From Verminephrobacter eiseniae EF01-2 (GTDB lineage: Bacteria; Pseudomonadota; Gammaproteobacteria; Burkholderiales; Burkholderiaceae_C), in contig NC_008786.1 of NCBI RefSeq assembly GCF_000015565.1, positions 1,426,001 to 1,490,000 on the forward strand: a stretch of DNA of 64,000 nucleotides, written 5' to 3'. Below are positions 8,824 to 18,409 of the stretch, piece by piece (the stretch's first letter is position 1; each line of letters begins with the position of its first letter). The notes under the pieces are model-generated. The model saw nothing but the letters and a program-made list of their open reading frames with translations. It had not been told where the DNA came from and did not search any database. The position numbers and the translations under genes were made by a program.

Positions 8824-9852
8824 TCAGAGCCGTCCGCTCGCCACCGCATGGCAAGCAATCCGTATGCCGTCCAGGCTCTGGAGTTGCGGCCGCTCCGACC
8901 GGCAGCGCTGATCCGCATGTGGGCAGCGCGGATGAAAGGCGCAGCCGGACGGCGGGCTCAGCGGATTGGGCACCTCGCCCTGCACCGGCGTGCGCGCCTT
9001 GCCGGTGTCGTGCATCTTGGGGATGGCGTCGAGCAGCATGCGCGTGTAGGGGTGGCGCGGCGTATCGAACAGCGCATGCTTGTCGGCCAGTTCCACCAGC
9101 CGGCCCAGGTACATCACGCCGACCTGGTCGCTCACATGGCGCACCACCGCCAGGTTGTGGCTGATGAACAGATAGGTCAGTTGCCGCTGGCGCTGCAAGT
9201 CTTTCATGATGTTGAGCACCTGCGCCTGCACCGACACATCGAGCGCCGAGGTAGGCTCATCGCACACCAGGAACTCAGGCTCGGTGGCCAGCGCGCGGGC
9301 AATCGAGATGCGCTGGCGCTGGCCGCCGGAAAACTGGTGCGGGTACTTCGCCATGTCCAGCGGCGACAGGCCCACCGAGCGCAGCAGATCGCCCACGCGG
9401 TGCCCGAGCGCGCCTCGGTCGGTGATCAGGCCATGCTCGCGCAGCGGCTCGCCGACGATGTCTTGCACCAGCCAGCGCGGGTTCAGGCTGGCATAGGGGT
9501 CCTGGAAGATCATCTGTATGCGGCGCCGCAGCGCGCGCGCCTCGGGGCCTTTGAAAGCCGCATGTGCGTCCTGGTTGTCGAACCGGAAACTCCCGCGCGT
9601 GGGCTGGTACAGGCCCACCAGCAGGCGGGCCACGGTGCTCTTGCCACAGCCGGATTCGCCCACCAGGGCCAGCGTCTGGCCTTTTTCGATCGTAAAGTCC
9701 ACGCCGTCGACCGCGTGCAACAGCGCGCGCGGCTTGCGTTCGAGCACACGGTTGAGCCAGGGGGCGGATACGTCGAAGGTCATGGCCAGGTCATGCGCCT
9801 GCACCAGGGCCGAACTGGCCGGGCCGGCCGGATGGGCGGCGGCGCTGCTCAT
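8824..9852 (-). CDS. Peptide ABC transporter ATP-binding protein (DppF/OppF type)
   Basis: One of two ATPases of a peptide importer. The 342 residues contain Walker A GESGCGKST, signature FSGGQRQRISIARAL, Walker [13 protein letters not shown], and the C-terminal oligopeptide-transporter motif with GCAFHPRCPHAD. The ATG overlaps the stop of the preceding ATPase gene (ATGA), so both are made together. It is the last gene of a seven-gene leftward operon. The substrate cannot be read from the ATPase. Confidence 0.93.
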   Translation of the reverse strand: MSSAAAHPAGPASSALVQAHDLAMTFDVSAPWLNRVLERKPRALLHAVDGVDFTIEKGQTLALVGESGCGKSTVARLLVGLYQPTRGSFRFDNQDAHAAFKGPEARALRRRIQMIFQDPYASLNPRWLVQDIVGEPLREHGLITDRGALGHRVGDLLRSVGLSPLDMAKYPHQFSGGQRQRISIARALATEPEFLVCDEPTSALDVSVQAQVLNIMKDLQRQRQLTYLFISHNLAVVRHVSDQVGVMYLGRLVELADKHALFDTPRHPYTRMLLDAIPKMHDTGKARTPVQGEVPNPLSPPSGCAFHPRCPHADQRCRSERPQLQSLDGIRIACHAVASGRL

Positions 9853-10832
9853 CGGGCCACCCCGGCCGGCGTGGCGCCAGCGTGCAGCCAGCAGGCGGCG
9901 CGGGTGGCGCCGGCGGCCATCAGGTCCGGGCGCTGGCTGCGGCAGCGTTCCATGGCCTTGGGGCAGCGCGGGTGGTAGGCGCAGCCCGGGGGGATGGCGT
10001 TCAGGCGGGGCATGGCGCCATCGATCTGGTTCAGCCGCTCACGGTCTGACGTCATGTCGGGGATGGCTGCCATCAAGCCCGCCGTGTAGGGATGGGCGGG
10101 CTGGTTGATCACCTCATGCACCGGGCCGATTTCAGCCACCCGGCCGGCGTACAGCACGGCCACGCGGTCGCAGGTTTCGGCGATCACCCCCATGTCGTGG
10201 GTGATCAGCATCACGGCGGCGCCACGCGCATGGCAGATGCTTTTCAGCAGCGTGATGATCTGCGCTTGTATCGACACGTCCAGCGCCGTGGTCGGCTCGT
10301 CGGCCACGATCAACTGCGGCTCGGCGGCCAGCGCCAGCGCAATCACCACCCGCTGGCGCATGCCGCCGGAGAACTGGTGCGGGTAATGGTCGATGCGCTG
10401 CGCGGCTGCCGGGATGCCGGTGTCTTGCAGCAGCCCGATCGCACGCTGGCGGGCCTCGGCGGGCGTTACCGGCAGATGGGCCAAAATGGTTTCACTCAAT
10501 TGGCGGCCCACCGTGTACAGCGGGTTCAGCGAGGTCAGCGGGTCCTGAAAGATGGCGCCGATGCGGCGCCCGCGAATGTGGCGCAGTTGGCTCTCGCGGA
10601 GCTGGTCGATGCGCTGGCCTTGCAGCAGGATCTGGCCCGAGACGATGCGGCCCGGCGGCTCCAGCAAGCCGATGATGGCCGCGCCGGTGAGCGACTTGCC
10701 GGCGCCGGACTCCCCCACCACGCCCAGAATCTCGCCGGGCGCGATGGAAAAGCTGATGTCATCGAGCGCGCGCAAGTTGCCGCGCCGGCCGGGGAATTCG
10801 ACCACCAGGTTTTTGACTTCCAGGAGCGACAT
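9849..10832 (-). CDS. Peptide ABC transporter ATP-binding protein (DppD/OppD type)
   Basis: Second ATPase of the peptide importer, 327 residues, with Walker A GESGAGKSLT, signature FSGGMRQRVVIALAL, Walker B LIVADEPTTALD and the terminal GCAYHPRCPKAMERC stretch of the OppD/DppD family. It lies 37 bases after the DppC-like permease and overlaps the DppF-like gene by four bases. The heterodimer of this protein with its neighbour would energise the DppB/DppC-like pore. Confidence 0.93.
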   Translation of the reverse strand: MSLLEVKNLVVEFPGRRGNLRALDDISFSIAPGEILGVVGESGAGKSLTGAAIIGLLEPPGRIVSGQILLQGQRIDQLRESQLRHIRGRRIGAIFQDPLTSLNPLYTVGRQLSETILAHLPVTPAEARQRAIGLLQDTGIPAAAQRIDHYPHQFSGGMRQRVVIALALAAEPQLIVADEPTTALDVSIQAQIITLLKSICHARGAAVMLITHDMGVIAETCDRVAVLYAGRVAEIGPVHEVINQPAHPYTAGLMAAIPDMTSDRERLNQIDGAMPRLNAIPPGCAYHPRCPKAMERCRSQRPDLMAAGATRAACWLHAGATPAGVAR

Positions 10833-10869
10833 GGGCTGTGGTGCCTGCTACGGGTAAGCCGCAGTGCGC

Positions 10870-11781
10870 TCAGCGCAGGCGGGGGTTGAGCGCATCGCGC
10901 AGCCAGTCGCCCAGCAGGTTCACCGACAGCGCAATCAGCACCAGCATGGCGCCAGGGAAAACGGTAACCCACCATTCGCCCGAGAACAGGAAGTTGTTGC
11001 CGGTGCGGATCAGCGTGCCCAGCGAGGGCGAGGTCGGCGGCGCGCCCACGCCCAGGAAGGACAGCGTGGCCTCGGTGATGATCGCCGTTGCCACCTGTAT
11101 CGTGGCCAGCACCAGCACCGGCCCCATGACGTTGGGCAGCACATGCCGGCGCATGATGCGCAGCGGGGCGACGCCGGCGACGCGGGCCGCCTGCACATAT
11201 TCCTTGTTGCGCTCGACCAGCGTCGAGCCGCGCACCGTGCGCGCGTACTGCACCCAGCCGGTGAGCGAGATCGACAGGATCAGCACGCCAAAGGCCAGCG
11301 AGTCATGGGCCTGCGGAAACAGCACCCGGCCGACACCGGCAATCAGCAAAGCCACCAGGATGGGCGGAAAAGACAGCATCACATCGCACAGCCGCATCAG
11401 CACGGCATCGATCCAGCCGCCGCGAAAGCCTGCCAGCAGGCCCAGGGACACGCCCAGCGCCACCGACAGCAGCACTGAAACGATGCCCACCACGAGCGAG
11501 ATGCGGGCCCCGTACATCAGCGCCGAGAGGATGTCGCGCCCCTGCTCATCGGTGCCCAGCAGGTATTTCGTCGAGCCCCGCTCGCTCCAGGCCGGCGGTA
11601 GCTGGCCATCGTAGAGGTTGAGCGTGCTCAGATCGAACGGGTTATGGGGCGCGACCCACCCGGCAAACACCGAACAGAACAGGCAGACCAGCGCAATCGC
11701 CGCCGCCAGCACCGCCATCGGCGAGTGGCGAAAGCTGTAGCCCACATCGCTGTCGAGCCATCTGGCAAGGGTCTTTCTCAT
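10870..11781 (-). CDS. Peptide ABC transporter permease (DppC type)
   Basis: Inner-membrane permease of 303 residues. It has an N-terminal cytoplasmic stretch, a first span near residue 25 (VLAAAIALVCLFCSVFAGW), the DppC feature DEQGRDILSALMYGARISL, and the coupling loop around YVQAARVAGVAPLRIMRRHVLP. The ATG is 15 bases after the stop of the binding-protein gene. It pairs with the DppB-like permease encoded earlier in the same operon. Confidence 0.93.
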   Translation of the reverse strand: MRKTLARWLDSDVGYSFRHSPMAVLAAAIALVCLFCSVFAGWVAPHNPFDLSTLNLYDGQLPPAWSERGSTKYLLGTDEQGRDILSALMYGARISLVVGIVSVLLSVALGVSLGLLAGFRGGWIDAVLMRLCDVMLSFPPILVALLIAGVGRVLFPQAHDSLAFGVLILSISLTGWVQYARTVRGSTLVERNKEYVQAARVAGVAPLRIMRRHVLPNVMGPVLVLATIQVATAIITEATLSFLGVGAPPTSPSLGTLIRTGNNFLFSGEWWVTVFPGAMLVLIALSVNLLGDWLRDALNPRLR

Positions 11782-11796
11782 GGCTGCGCTGTCCGC

Positions 11797-13377
11797 TCAC
11801 GGGCGGATACTGATCCACTTGAACAGCATGATGTTGTCGGCCGTCTGCACCAACTGGACCTTCTTGCTCACGCCCCAGGCCAGCATCTGCTGGTGCAGCG
11901 GCAGATGGCCGATGTCTGCCGCGTGGATCTCGAACACCTCTTTGATCATCGCGTTGCGCCGGGTCTTGTCGTTTTCCGACTGGATCTTGAGCGTCAACTC
12001 GTCCACCTTCGGATTGCAGTAAGCGCCATAGTTGTACTGGCCCGCTCCCCGGTCGTCCGAGCAACGCATCAGCGCATTGAGCGCATTGTGCGCGTCGTAG
12101 GTCGGAGGCATCCAGCCCAGCATGTAAAAGCTGGTGTCGCGGCGCAGGAGTTTGGGGAAGTAGGAACCCTTGGTTTCGGCCTGCAGGTTGATCTTGACGT
12201 TGATGCGCGACAGGTTGGCCGCCACCGCCTGGCAGATGCGGCTATCGTTCACATAGCGGTCGTTCGGGCAGTTCATCGAGACCTCGAAACCATTCGGATA
12301 GCCCGCTTGCAGCATCAGCTTTTTCGCCGCCTCCACATCGTAGGGCAGGCGCTTGGCGTCCGGCTGAAAGCCATTCACGCCCGGGCCTACCATCAGCGCC
12401 GAAGGAAGGGATGCGCCGCGCATCACGGTGCGCTTGATGCCTTCGATATCGATGGCCTGGTAGAAGGCTTGGCGCACGCGCTTGTCCTTGAAGGGGTTCT
12501 TGCCCTTGACGTTGGAGTACAGCAGTTCGTCGCGCCTTTGGTCCATGCCCAGAAAGACGGTGCGCAGTTCGGGGCCGGCGATCACGCGCGTGTCGGCGCC
12601 ACGGTTGACGCGCGCGATGTCTTGCACCGGCACCGGCTCCATCACGTCCACCTGCCCGGACAGCAAGGCCGCCACCCGGGTGGCCTCATTGCCGATCGGC
12701 GTGAACACCACCTCGCTGACGTTGCCTTCGATCTTGTCCCAGTACGAGCCATTGCGCGTGAACACGGTGCGCACCCCGGGCTGGCGCTCGCGCAGGCGAA
12801 AAGGCCCGGTGCCGTTGGCGCGGAACGAGGCCGCGTTCTCTATGCCCTTGCGGCGATCCACCGGCGCGCTGGCCTGGTGGGTCTCGCACCATTTCTTGCT
12901 CATCATGTACACCAGCGAGAGCGTGTCGGGCAGGGTCAGGAACGGAATCTTGGTCTCGATCTCCACGGTGTGCTCATCGATCTTGCGCACCTGCTTGAAG
13001 TCGTTGGTGTTGCTCTTCATGTCCGAGCCTTCGACCTGGGTGCGCGCCAGGCTGAACAGCACATCGTCGGCGGTAAAGGGGCTGCCGTCATGAAACAGCA
13101 CACCCCGGCGCAGATCGAAACGCCACACGGTGGGCGCGGTCTGCTGCCAACGGGTGGCCAGCGCCGGGGCCAGGCTCAGGTCCTTGTTGCGCCCGGTCAG
13201 TCCCTCATACACATTGCCGGTGATGCTCAGTTGCAGCGTTTCGTTGAGCGAGTGCGGGTCCATCGAGAGCGCATCGCCCTGGTTGGCGATCCTGACGGTC
13301 TGCGCGCCGGCAACCCCGCTGGCCGCCGTCAGCGCGGCCACGAGGGCGGTCACGGCGATTTTCTTGTGCCATCGCAT
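11797..13377 (-). CDS. Peptide ABC transporter substrate-binding protein (SBP_bac_5), copy 1
   Basis: Periplasmic peptide-binding protein of 526 residues. The ATG at 13377 gives MRWHKKIAVTALVAALTAAS, a clear signal peptide cut near GVAGA, and has an AGGAG ribosome site. The family features are present: VRFDLRRGVLFHDGSPFTADDV for the binding cleft and FYQAIDIEGIKRTVMRG. It is clearly homologous to the second binding protein of the operon at 15625-17205, so the operon carries two paralogues. Ligand specificity is unknown. Confidence 0.92.
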   Translation of the reverse strand: MRWHKKIAVTALVAALTAASGVAGAQTVRIANQGDALSMDPHSLNETLQLSITGNVYEGLTGRNKDLSLAPALATRWQQTAPTVWRFDLRRGVLFHDGSPFTADDVLFSLARTQVEGSDMKSNTNDFKQVRKIDEHTVEIETKIPFLTLPDTLSLVYMMSKKWCETHQASAPVDRRKGIENAASFRANGTGPFRLRERQPGVRTVFTRNGSYWDKIEGNVSEVVFTPIGNEATRVAALLSGQVDVMEPVPVQDIARVNRGADTRVIAGPELRTVFLGMDQRRDELLYSNVKGKNPFKDKRVRQAFYQAIDIEGIKRTVMRGASLPSALMVGPGVNGFQPDAKRLPYDVEAAKKLMLQAGYPNGFEVSMNCPNDRYVNDSRICQAVAANLSRINVKINLQAETKGSYFPKLLRRDTSFYMLGWMPPTYDAHNALNALMRCSDDRGAGQYNYGAYCNPKVDELTLKIQSENDKTRRNAMIKEVFEIHAADIGHLPLHQQMLAWGVSKKVQLVQTADNIMLFKWISIRP

Positions 13378-13416
13378 CAAATCAATCTCCTGGTCATGGA
13401 AAAAAAGGGGGGTGGA

Positions 13417-14631
13417 TCAGGGCGTCGCCAAAGGCATGGCCTGCTCGATCAGGCTGGCATGCAGCGCGGCGCCCAGCGGCAGGATGTCGTCATTGAAGTC
13501 GTAGCGGCTGTTGTGCAGGCCGCCGCCCGCGCCAGCGCCCTGGCCGATGCGCAGATAGGCGCCGGGCTTGGTCTGGAGCATGAACGAAAAATCCTCCGAT
13601 CCCATGCTCGGCTCCAGGTCGCGCAGCACATGCTCGGCGCCCAGCAGCGATTGCGCCACATCGCCGGCAAACGAGGCTTCGCTCTCGCTGTTGATCGTGG
13701 CCGGGTAGATGCGCTCGTAATGCACGCTGGCCGTGGCGCCAAAGCCCAGGGCAATGGCGTGGCACAGCTCCTTGAGGTGCCTTTCCACCATCTCCTGCAC
13801 CTGCGGATCGAAGGTGCGCACGGTGCCGACCAGCGTGGCCGAGCCAGGCAGCACGCTGAACGCGCCCAAGTCGCCCGCCTGCACGGCGCACAGGCTGACC
13901 ACGGCGCTGTCGATCGGGCGCACATTGCGCGCCACGATGCTCTGCGCGGCGGTGATGATGTGCGCCGCCACCAGCACCACATCGACCGTCTGGTAGGCAT
14001 GGGCGCCATGGCCGCCCCGGCCGGTGATCTCGACGGTGAAGCGGTCGGCCGCCGCCATCATCGGGCCGGAGTTCAGGCCCACGGTGCCGGGCTTGAGCGC
14101 CGGCCAGTTGTGCATGGCAAAGATCGACTGCACCGGAAACCGCTCGAACAGGCCGTCGTCGATCATCGCGCGGGCGCCGGCAAAGCCTTCTTCGCCCGGC
14201 TGGAACACCAGCACCGCCGTGCCGTCGAAGTTGCGGGTTTCGGCCAGATAGCGCGCGGCGCCGAGCAGCATCGCGGTGTGGCCGTCATGGCCGCAGCCGT
14301 GCATCAACCCGGGTTTGCACGACTTCCAGGCGAAGTCGTTGTGCTCGGTCATCGGCAAGGCATCCATGTCGGCGCGCAGCCCCACCATGCTGCCGCTGGA
14401 GTGGCCGTGCCCCCGGATCACGCCGACCACGCCGGTGCGGCCCATGCCGCGATGGATCTCGTCGACACCGCACAGGTGGAGGGCCTCCTGCACGCGCTGG
14501 CTGGTGTAGCGCTCCTCGAAGCCCAGTTCGGGATGGGCATGCAGATCGCGCCGCAGCGCGGTCAGTTCAGGGTGGTATTGGGCGATATGCGCAAACGGGC
14601 GGCCACCCGCTTTCAGACGTGAACCCGGCAT
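13417..14631 (-). CDS. M20 family amidohydrolase (hippurate/N-acyl amino acid hydrolase type)
   Basis: Zinc-dependent amidohydrolase of 404 residues, cytoplasmic, cleaving N-acyl amino acids or peptides. Metal-binding motifs are visible: HAHPELGFEE near the N-terminus, GCGHDGHTAMLLG, and PGEEGFAGARAM with the catalytic glutamate; GSEDFSFML is near the C-terminus. The start at 14631 shares one base with the TGA of the permease gene before it (TGATG). Its place inside a peptide transporter operon implies that the imported substrate is cleaved by this enzyme. The exact substrate is not decidable from sequence. Confidence 0.9.
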   Translation of the reverse strand: MPGSRLKAGGRPFAHIAQYHPELTALRRDLHAHPELGFEERYTSQRVQEALHLCGVDEIHRGMGRTGVVGVIRGHGHSSGSMVGLRADMDALPMTEHNDFAWKSCKPGLMHGCGHDGHTAMLLGAARYLAETRNFDGTAVLVFQPGEEGFAGARAMIDDGLFERFPVQSIFAMHNWPALKPGTVGLNSGPMMAAADRFTVEITGRGGHGAHAYQTVDVVLVAAHIITAAQSIVARNVRPIDSAVVSLCAVQAGDLGAFSVLPGSATLVGTVRTFDPQVQEMVERHLKELCHAIALGFGATASVHYERIYPATINSESEASFAGDVAQSLLGAEHVLRDLEPSMGSEDFSFMLQTKPGAYLRIGQGAGAGGGLHNSRYDFNDDILPLGAALHASLIEQAMPLATP

Positions 14632-15611
14632 CAATGGCCTCCTGCCCGGTCCACGCGCAAGCGGGGGTCCACGGCAAAATACAACAAATCCACCATCAGA
14701 TTGATCAGCACGAAGAACAGCGCGATCAGGCACAGGTAGGCCGCCATCACCGGAATGTCGGCAAAGGTCACGGACTGTATGAACAACAGGCCCATGCCGG
14801 GCCATTGGAACACCGTCTCGGTGATGATGGCAAACGCAATCAGGCCCCCGAGTTGCAGGCCGGTGATGGTCATCACCGGCACCAGCGTGTTCTTGAGCGC
14901 ATGGCCAAAATGGATCACCCGGCTGGACAGGCCGCGGGCGCGCGCGAACTTGATGTAATCGGTGCGCAGCACCTCCAGCATCTCGGCACGCACCAGCCGC
15001 ATGATCAGTGTGAGTTGAAAAATCGCCAGCGTAATCGCCGGCAGCGCGATATGGTGCCAGCCCTTGGCACTGAGCAGCCCGGTGCTCCACCAGCCGATCT
15101 GCACCACCTCGCCCCGGCCAAAGCTCGGGAACCAGCCCAGGGTCACCGCAAACACCAGGATCAGCAAAATGCCGATCAGGAAAGTGGGCAAGGACACCCC
15201 CAGCAGCGACAGTGTCATCAGCAGTTGGCTGCTGAAGCTGCCGCGCCGCAGGGCCGCGTACACCCCCATCGGAATCCCGAACGCCAGGGCCAACAGTGCA
15301 CTCACCAAGGTCAGCTCCAGCGTGGCCGGCAAACGCTCGGCGAGCAGGCGCGAGACCTTGGCCCCCTGGCGCAGGCTCAGGCCGAATTCGCCCTGCGCCG
15401 CATGCACCAGAAAATGCCAGAACTGCACGACAAAGGAGCGGTCCAGCCCCAGGGCGCTGCGCAATGCGTGAATCTGCTCCGGGGTCGCATCCTGGCCCAG
15501 CAGGAAGACCACGGGGTCGCCAACATACTGAAACAGCATGAAGGCGATGAAGGCGACCGTGATCATCACCGCCACCGCCTGCATCAGGCGGCGCACTATG
15601 AAGGCCAGCAT
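14631..15611 (-). CDS. Peptide ABC transporter permease (DppB type)
   Basis: Inner-membrane permease of 326 residues. The first span MLAFIVRRLMQAVAVMITV starts at the N-terminus as in DppB proteins, and GQDATPEQIHALRSALGLD is the periplasmic loop characteristic of the family. The coupling loop is around DYIKFARARGLSSRVIHFGHA. It lies 13 bases after the first binding-protein gene and overlaps the M20 gene, so the order is binding protein, DppB, hydrolase, binding protein, DppC, DppD, DppF. Confidence 0.93.
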   Translation of the reverse strand: MLAFIVRRLMQAVAVMITVAFIAFMLFQYVGDPVVFLLGQDATPEQIHALRSALGLDRSFVVQFWHFLVHAAQGEFGLSLRQGAKVSRLLAERLPATLELTLVSALLALAFGIPMGVYAALRRGSFSSQLLMTLSLLGVSLPTFLIGILLILVFAVTLGWFPSFGRGEVVQIGWWSTGLLSAKGWHHIALPAITLAIFQLTLIMRLVRAEMLEVLRTDYIKFARARGLSSRVIHFGHALKNTLVPVMTITGLQLGGLIAFAIITETVFQWPGMGLLFIQSVTFADIPVMAAYLCLIALFFVLINLMVDLLYFAVDPRLRVDRAGGH

Positions 15612-15624
15612 CAGGAGGGCGTCT

Positions 15625-17205
15625 TCAGTTCACCTTGACCGTGCGCATGTCCAGCTTGTTGTCGGCGCGATGAATCAGATCGACATTCTTCTTCATCGCC
15701 CATGGGATCACCTGGTCATGCAAGGGAATGTGCGAGACGGTGTCGTTGGACAGTTGCAGCGCTTCGGTCAACATGCGCGAGCGCACCGGCGCGTCGGTTT
15801 CTCCCTTGATGCGATCGACCAGGTAATCCATGCGCTGGTTGCTGTAGCGCCCCAGGTTGTAGTTGCCGTCGCCACCGGTGCCCACCGTGCGCACCAGCGA
15901 TTGCAGGCTGTACAGCGCATCGAACGTGGGCACGCCCCAGCCCAGCATGTAGATGCTGGCTTCGTAGCGCTGGATCATCGGGAAGTAAGTCGCCAGCGGC
16001 AGGGTGCGCAGCCTGGCCTTGACCCCGACACGCGACCACATCGCCGTGACGGCCTGGCAAACCGCCTCGTCGTTGATGTAGCGGTTGTTCGGGCAGGCAA
16101 AGTCGACCTCGAAGCCGTCGGGGTAGCCGGCTTCGGCCAACAGCTTTTTCGCTGCCTCGACGCTGTATGGCAAGCGCTTGCCAACCGCTTCGGTGTGGCC
16201 CGCCACCATCGGCGCCACGATGGTGGCGGCGGGCTTGCCCAGGCCGCGCATGATGGTGCGCGTAATCGCTTCGGCATCGATCGCCTGGTACAGGGCCTTG
16301 CGCACGCGCAGATCCTTGAGCGGGTTCTTGCCCTTGATGTTCGAGCCGGGCAACTCATCGCGCAACTGGTCCAGGCCCAGGAAGATGGTGCGGTATTCCA
16401 GCCCGTCGATCACCTTCAGATCGGGGCTGGCGCGCAGGCGATCGAGGTCCTGCGGCGCAGGGTCGAGCACCATGTCCACCTCGCCCGACAGCAACGCCGC
16501 CATGCGCGTGGGCGCCGATTTGATCGGCAGGTAGACGATCTCGGTCACATTGCCGTCCATCGTGCCCCACCAACCGGGGTAGCGTTTGAAGACCATCTTC
16601 ACATCGGGCTGCCAGGATTCGAGCGTGTAAGGCCCCGTGCCCATCGCATTGCGGTGGGCGAAGATTTCCTCGCCGCTCTTCATGTCCTCGGGCTCTGTCG
16701 ACTTGTTCTTTTCGGCCCAGGCCCGGCTCATGATGCGCAACTCGGTCATCTGGCGCAGCAGCACCGGATTGGGCGTCGTCAGAAAGACATCCACCGTCCG
16801 CTCATCGACCTTGGCGACCCGGCTGATGCCCTGCGTATAGGGCGTGAAGTTTGAGGTCTTGGCCATGGCCCGCTGCAGCGAAAACACCACATCGTCGGCC
16901 GTCAGCGCCGAGCCATCATGGAACCGCACCCCCTGGCGCAGCGCGAAACGCATCTGCGTGGGGTTGATTTCTTTCCAGGAAGTCGCCAGCAGCGGCTCGA
17001 TCGCGAAGGTCTTGCTGTTGTACGAAACCAGGCTCTCATACACGGTGCCATGAATGCCGTTTTGCAGCGCATTGTTTTGCGCATGGATGTCCCAGGTCGC
17101 AACATCTCCCTGGCTCGACCATTTGAAGGGCTTGGCGTGCAACGCTGGCGCACACAGCAGTGCGACAGCGAACAGCGAGCAAAGACGACGGTATTTGAGT
17201 TGCAT
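15625..17205 (-). CDS. Peptide ABC transporter substrate-binding protein (SBP_bac_5), copy 2
   Basis: First gene of the peptide transporter operon. The 526-residue protein starts MQLKYRRLCSLFAVALLCAP, a signal peptide ending near LHA, with a GAGAG ribosome site. The cleft segment FALRQGVRFHDGSALTADDVV and LYQAIDAEAITRTIMRGLG parallel those in the other binding protein of this operon. Having two binding proteins for one membrane pore suggests two ligand ranges or a recent duplication followed by divergence. Confidence 0.92.
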   Translation of the reverse strand: MQLKYRRLCSLFAVALLCAPALHAKPFKWSSQGDVATWDIHAQNNALQNGIHGTVYESLVSYNSKTFAIEPLLATSWKEINPTQMRFALRQGVRFHDGSALTADDVVFSLQRAMAKTSNFTPYTQGISRVAKVDERTVDVFLTTPNPVLLRQMTELRIMSRAWAEKNKSTEPEDMKSGEEIFAHRNAMGTGPYTLESWQPDVKMVFKRYPGWWGTMDGNVTEIVYLPIKSAPTRMAALLSGEVDMVLDPAPQDLDRLRASPDLKVIDGLEYRTIFLGLDQLRDELPGSNIKGKNPLKDLRVRKALYQAIDAEAITRTIMRGLGKPAATIVAPMVAGHTEAVGKRLPYSVEAAKKLLAEAGYPDGFEVDFACPNNRYINDEAVCQAVTAMWSRVGVKARLRTLPLATYFPMIQRYEASIYMLGWGVPTFDALYSLQSLVRTVGTGGDGNYNLGRYSNQRMDYLVDRIKGETDAPVRSRMLTEALQLSNDTVSHIPLHDQVIPWAMKKNVDLIHRADNKLDMRTVKVN

Positions 17206-17310
17206 GGCACGCTCTCGATCCAAAGTTTGACTGTGCCGCAAAAGCGGCGCTATCGCCAACGGGAAATCCCTGCACCCCGGCCCCATCTTTCAAGCAACTA
17301 TGGTGCCAAG

Positions 17311-17335
17311 AAAAAACCGCCCGAGGGCGGTTTTT
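17311..17335 (-). terminator. Rho-independent terminator after the porin gene
   Basis: A GC-rich stem CCGCCC/GGGCGG with a very short loop is flanked by six A on one side and five T on the other. On the minus strand it ends in a T-run, 25 bases downstream of the porin stop codon, so it should end the porin transcript. The symmetry means it could also work on the plus strand. Confidence 0.85.
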
Positions 17336-17359
17336 CCGGGAGCTTTGATCTTTGGGAGA

Positions 17360-18409
17360 TCAGAAGCTGTGGCGCAGGCCGAAGTTGTAGCCGTTGGAGT
17401 TGGTGTTGGCTGCCGTCGTAGCGCCAGCCAAGGCGATGGTCGCGCCACCCTTGTTGCTTGCGCGGGCGAACGTGGTGTACAAGGCGGTGCGCTTGGACAG
17501 GTTGTAGGTGTAACCCACGGCCAGCAGGTTCGTGCGCGGATCCACAGGGCCTGCGACATCGAGCTTGTAGGTCGAGTACGAAAAGTCGATTTCGCCAGGG
17601 CCCATCGGAACCGTGCCACCGGCCAGCATGCCCTTGCCGGTGCCGCGTTTGGTGGCCTTGTCCTGGCTGTACTGGGCCATCAGCTTGACCATGCCGAGGT
17701 CATATTGGCCACCCAGGTTCACGGTCTTGATGTCGCCCGTCAGGTACTTGGTTTGCGAGAAAGCCAGCGCAGCGTCGATCGGGCCGTTCTTGTAGCCGGC
17801 GCGCAGTCCCAGGCCGTTGCCGTCCTTCTTGTTGGCACTGTTGCTGCTGTTCTCACCCAGGTAGTACATGGCTTGACCGTAGAAGCCGCCCAGGTTGCCG
17901 GGCAGGATGTAGCCGATCGAGTTCGATGCGCGGACCCTGGTCGGGCCGCCAACGCTGGAGACCAGCATTTGGTTGGAGCCAACGCCGTTCGTGCCGAACG
18001 GATCGAATGCGGTCAAGTTCGTGAATTGGGGGGTGTAGTCACGACCGAGGCGAACTTCACCGAAGCCGCCGCCCAGGCTGACCGTCGAACGGCGGTTGAA
18101 TGCCAGGCCGCCGCCGCCACTGGAATTGGCTTGGTTGTTGGTGTCGGTCGCAGTGCCGGTGCCGTCATCGTTGTTCACACCCGCTTCGATCCAGAACGAG
18201 GCAGACAGGCCGCCACCCATGTCTTCGGTGCCACGGAAGCCCAGGCGGCTACCGCCGATGCCGGAGTTGGTCAGTTGCGATTTGTTGGAGAGACTGCCGG
18301 AACCGTAGGCATAGGTGGCGTCGAGCACGCCGAACAGGGTTACGGACGATTGGGCCATTGCAGCGCCGGAAGCAGCCAGCACAGCCAAGGCCATCAGGGA
18401 TTTTTTCAT
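17360..18409 (-). CDS. Gram-negative porin (Omp32-like)
   Basis: Trimeric 16-stranded outer-membrane porin of 349 residues. The signal peptide MKKSLMALAVLAASGAAMAQ precedes SSVTLFGVLDATYAYG, the standard beta-proteobacterial porin start, and the protein ends in a beta-strand with terminal phenylalanine (YNFGLRHSF), the outer-membrane insertion signal. An upstream in-frame ATG exists at 18424, but the chosen ATG gives a proper signal peptide and has GGAG upstream. It is monocistronic, with a terminator behind it. Confidence 0.95.
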   Translation of the reverse strand: MKKSLMALAVLAASGAAMAQSSVTLFGVLDATYAYGSGSLSNKSQLTNSGIGGSRLGFRGTEDMGGGLSASFWIEAGVNNDDGTGTATDTNNQANSSGGGGLAFNRRSTVSLGGGFGEVRLGRDYTPQFTNLTAFDPFGTNGVGSNQMLVSSVGGPTRVRASNSIGYILPGNLGGFYGQAMYYLGENSSNSANKKDGNGLGLRAGYKNGPIDAALAFSQTKYLTGDIKTVNLGGQYDLGMVKLMAQYSQDKATKRGTGKGMLAGGTVPMGPGEIDFSYSTYKLDVAGPVDPRTNLLAVGYTYNLSKRTALYTTFARASNKGGATIALAGATTAANTNSNGYNFGLRHSF

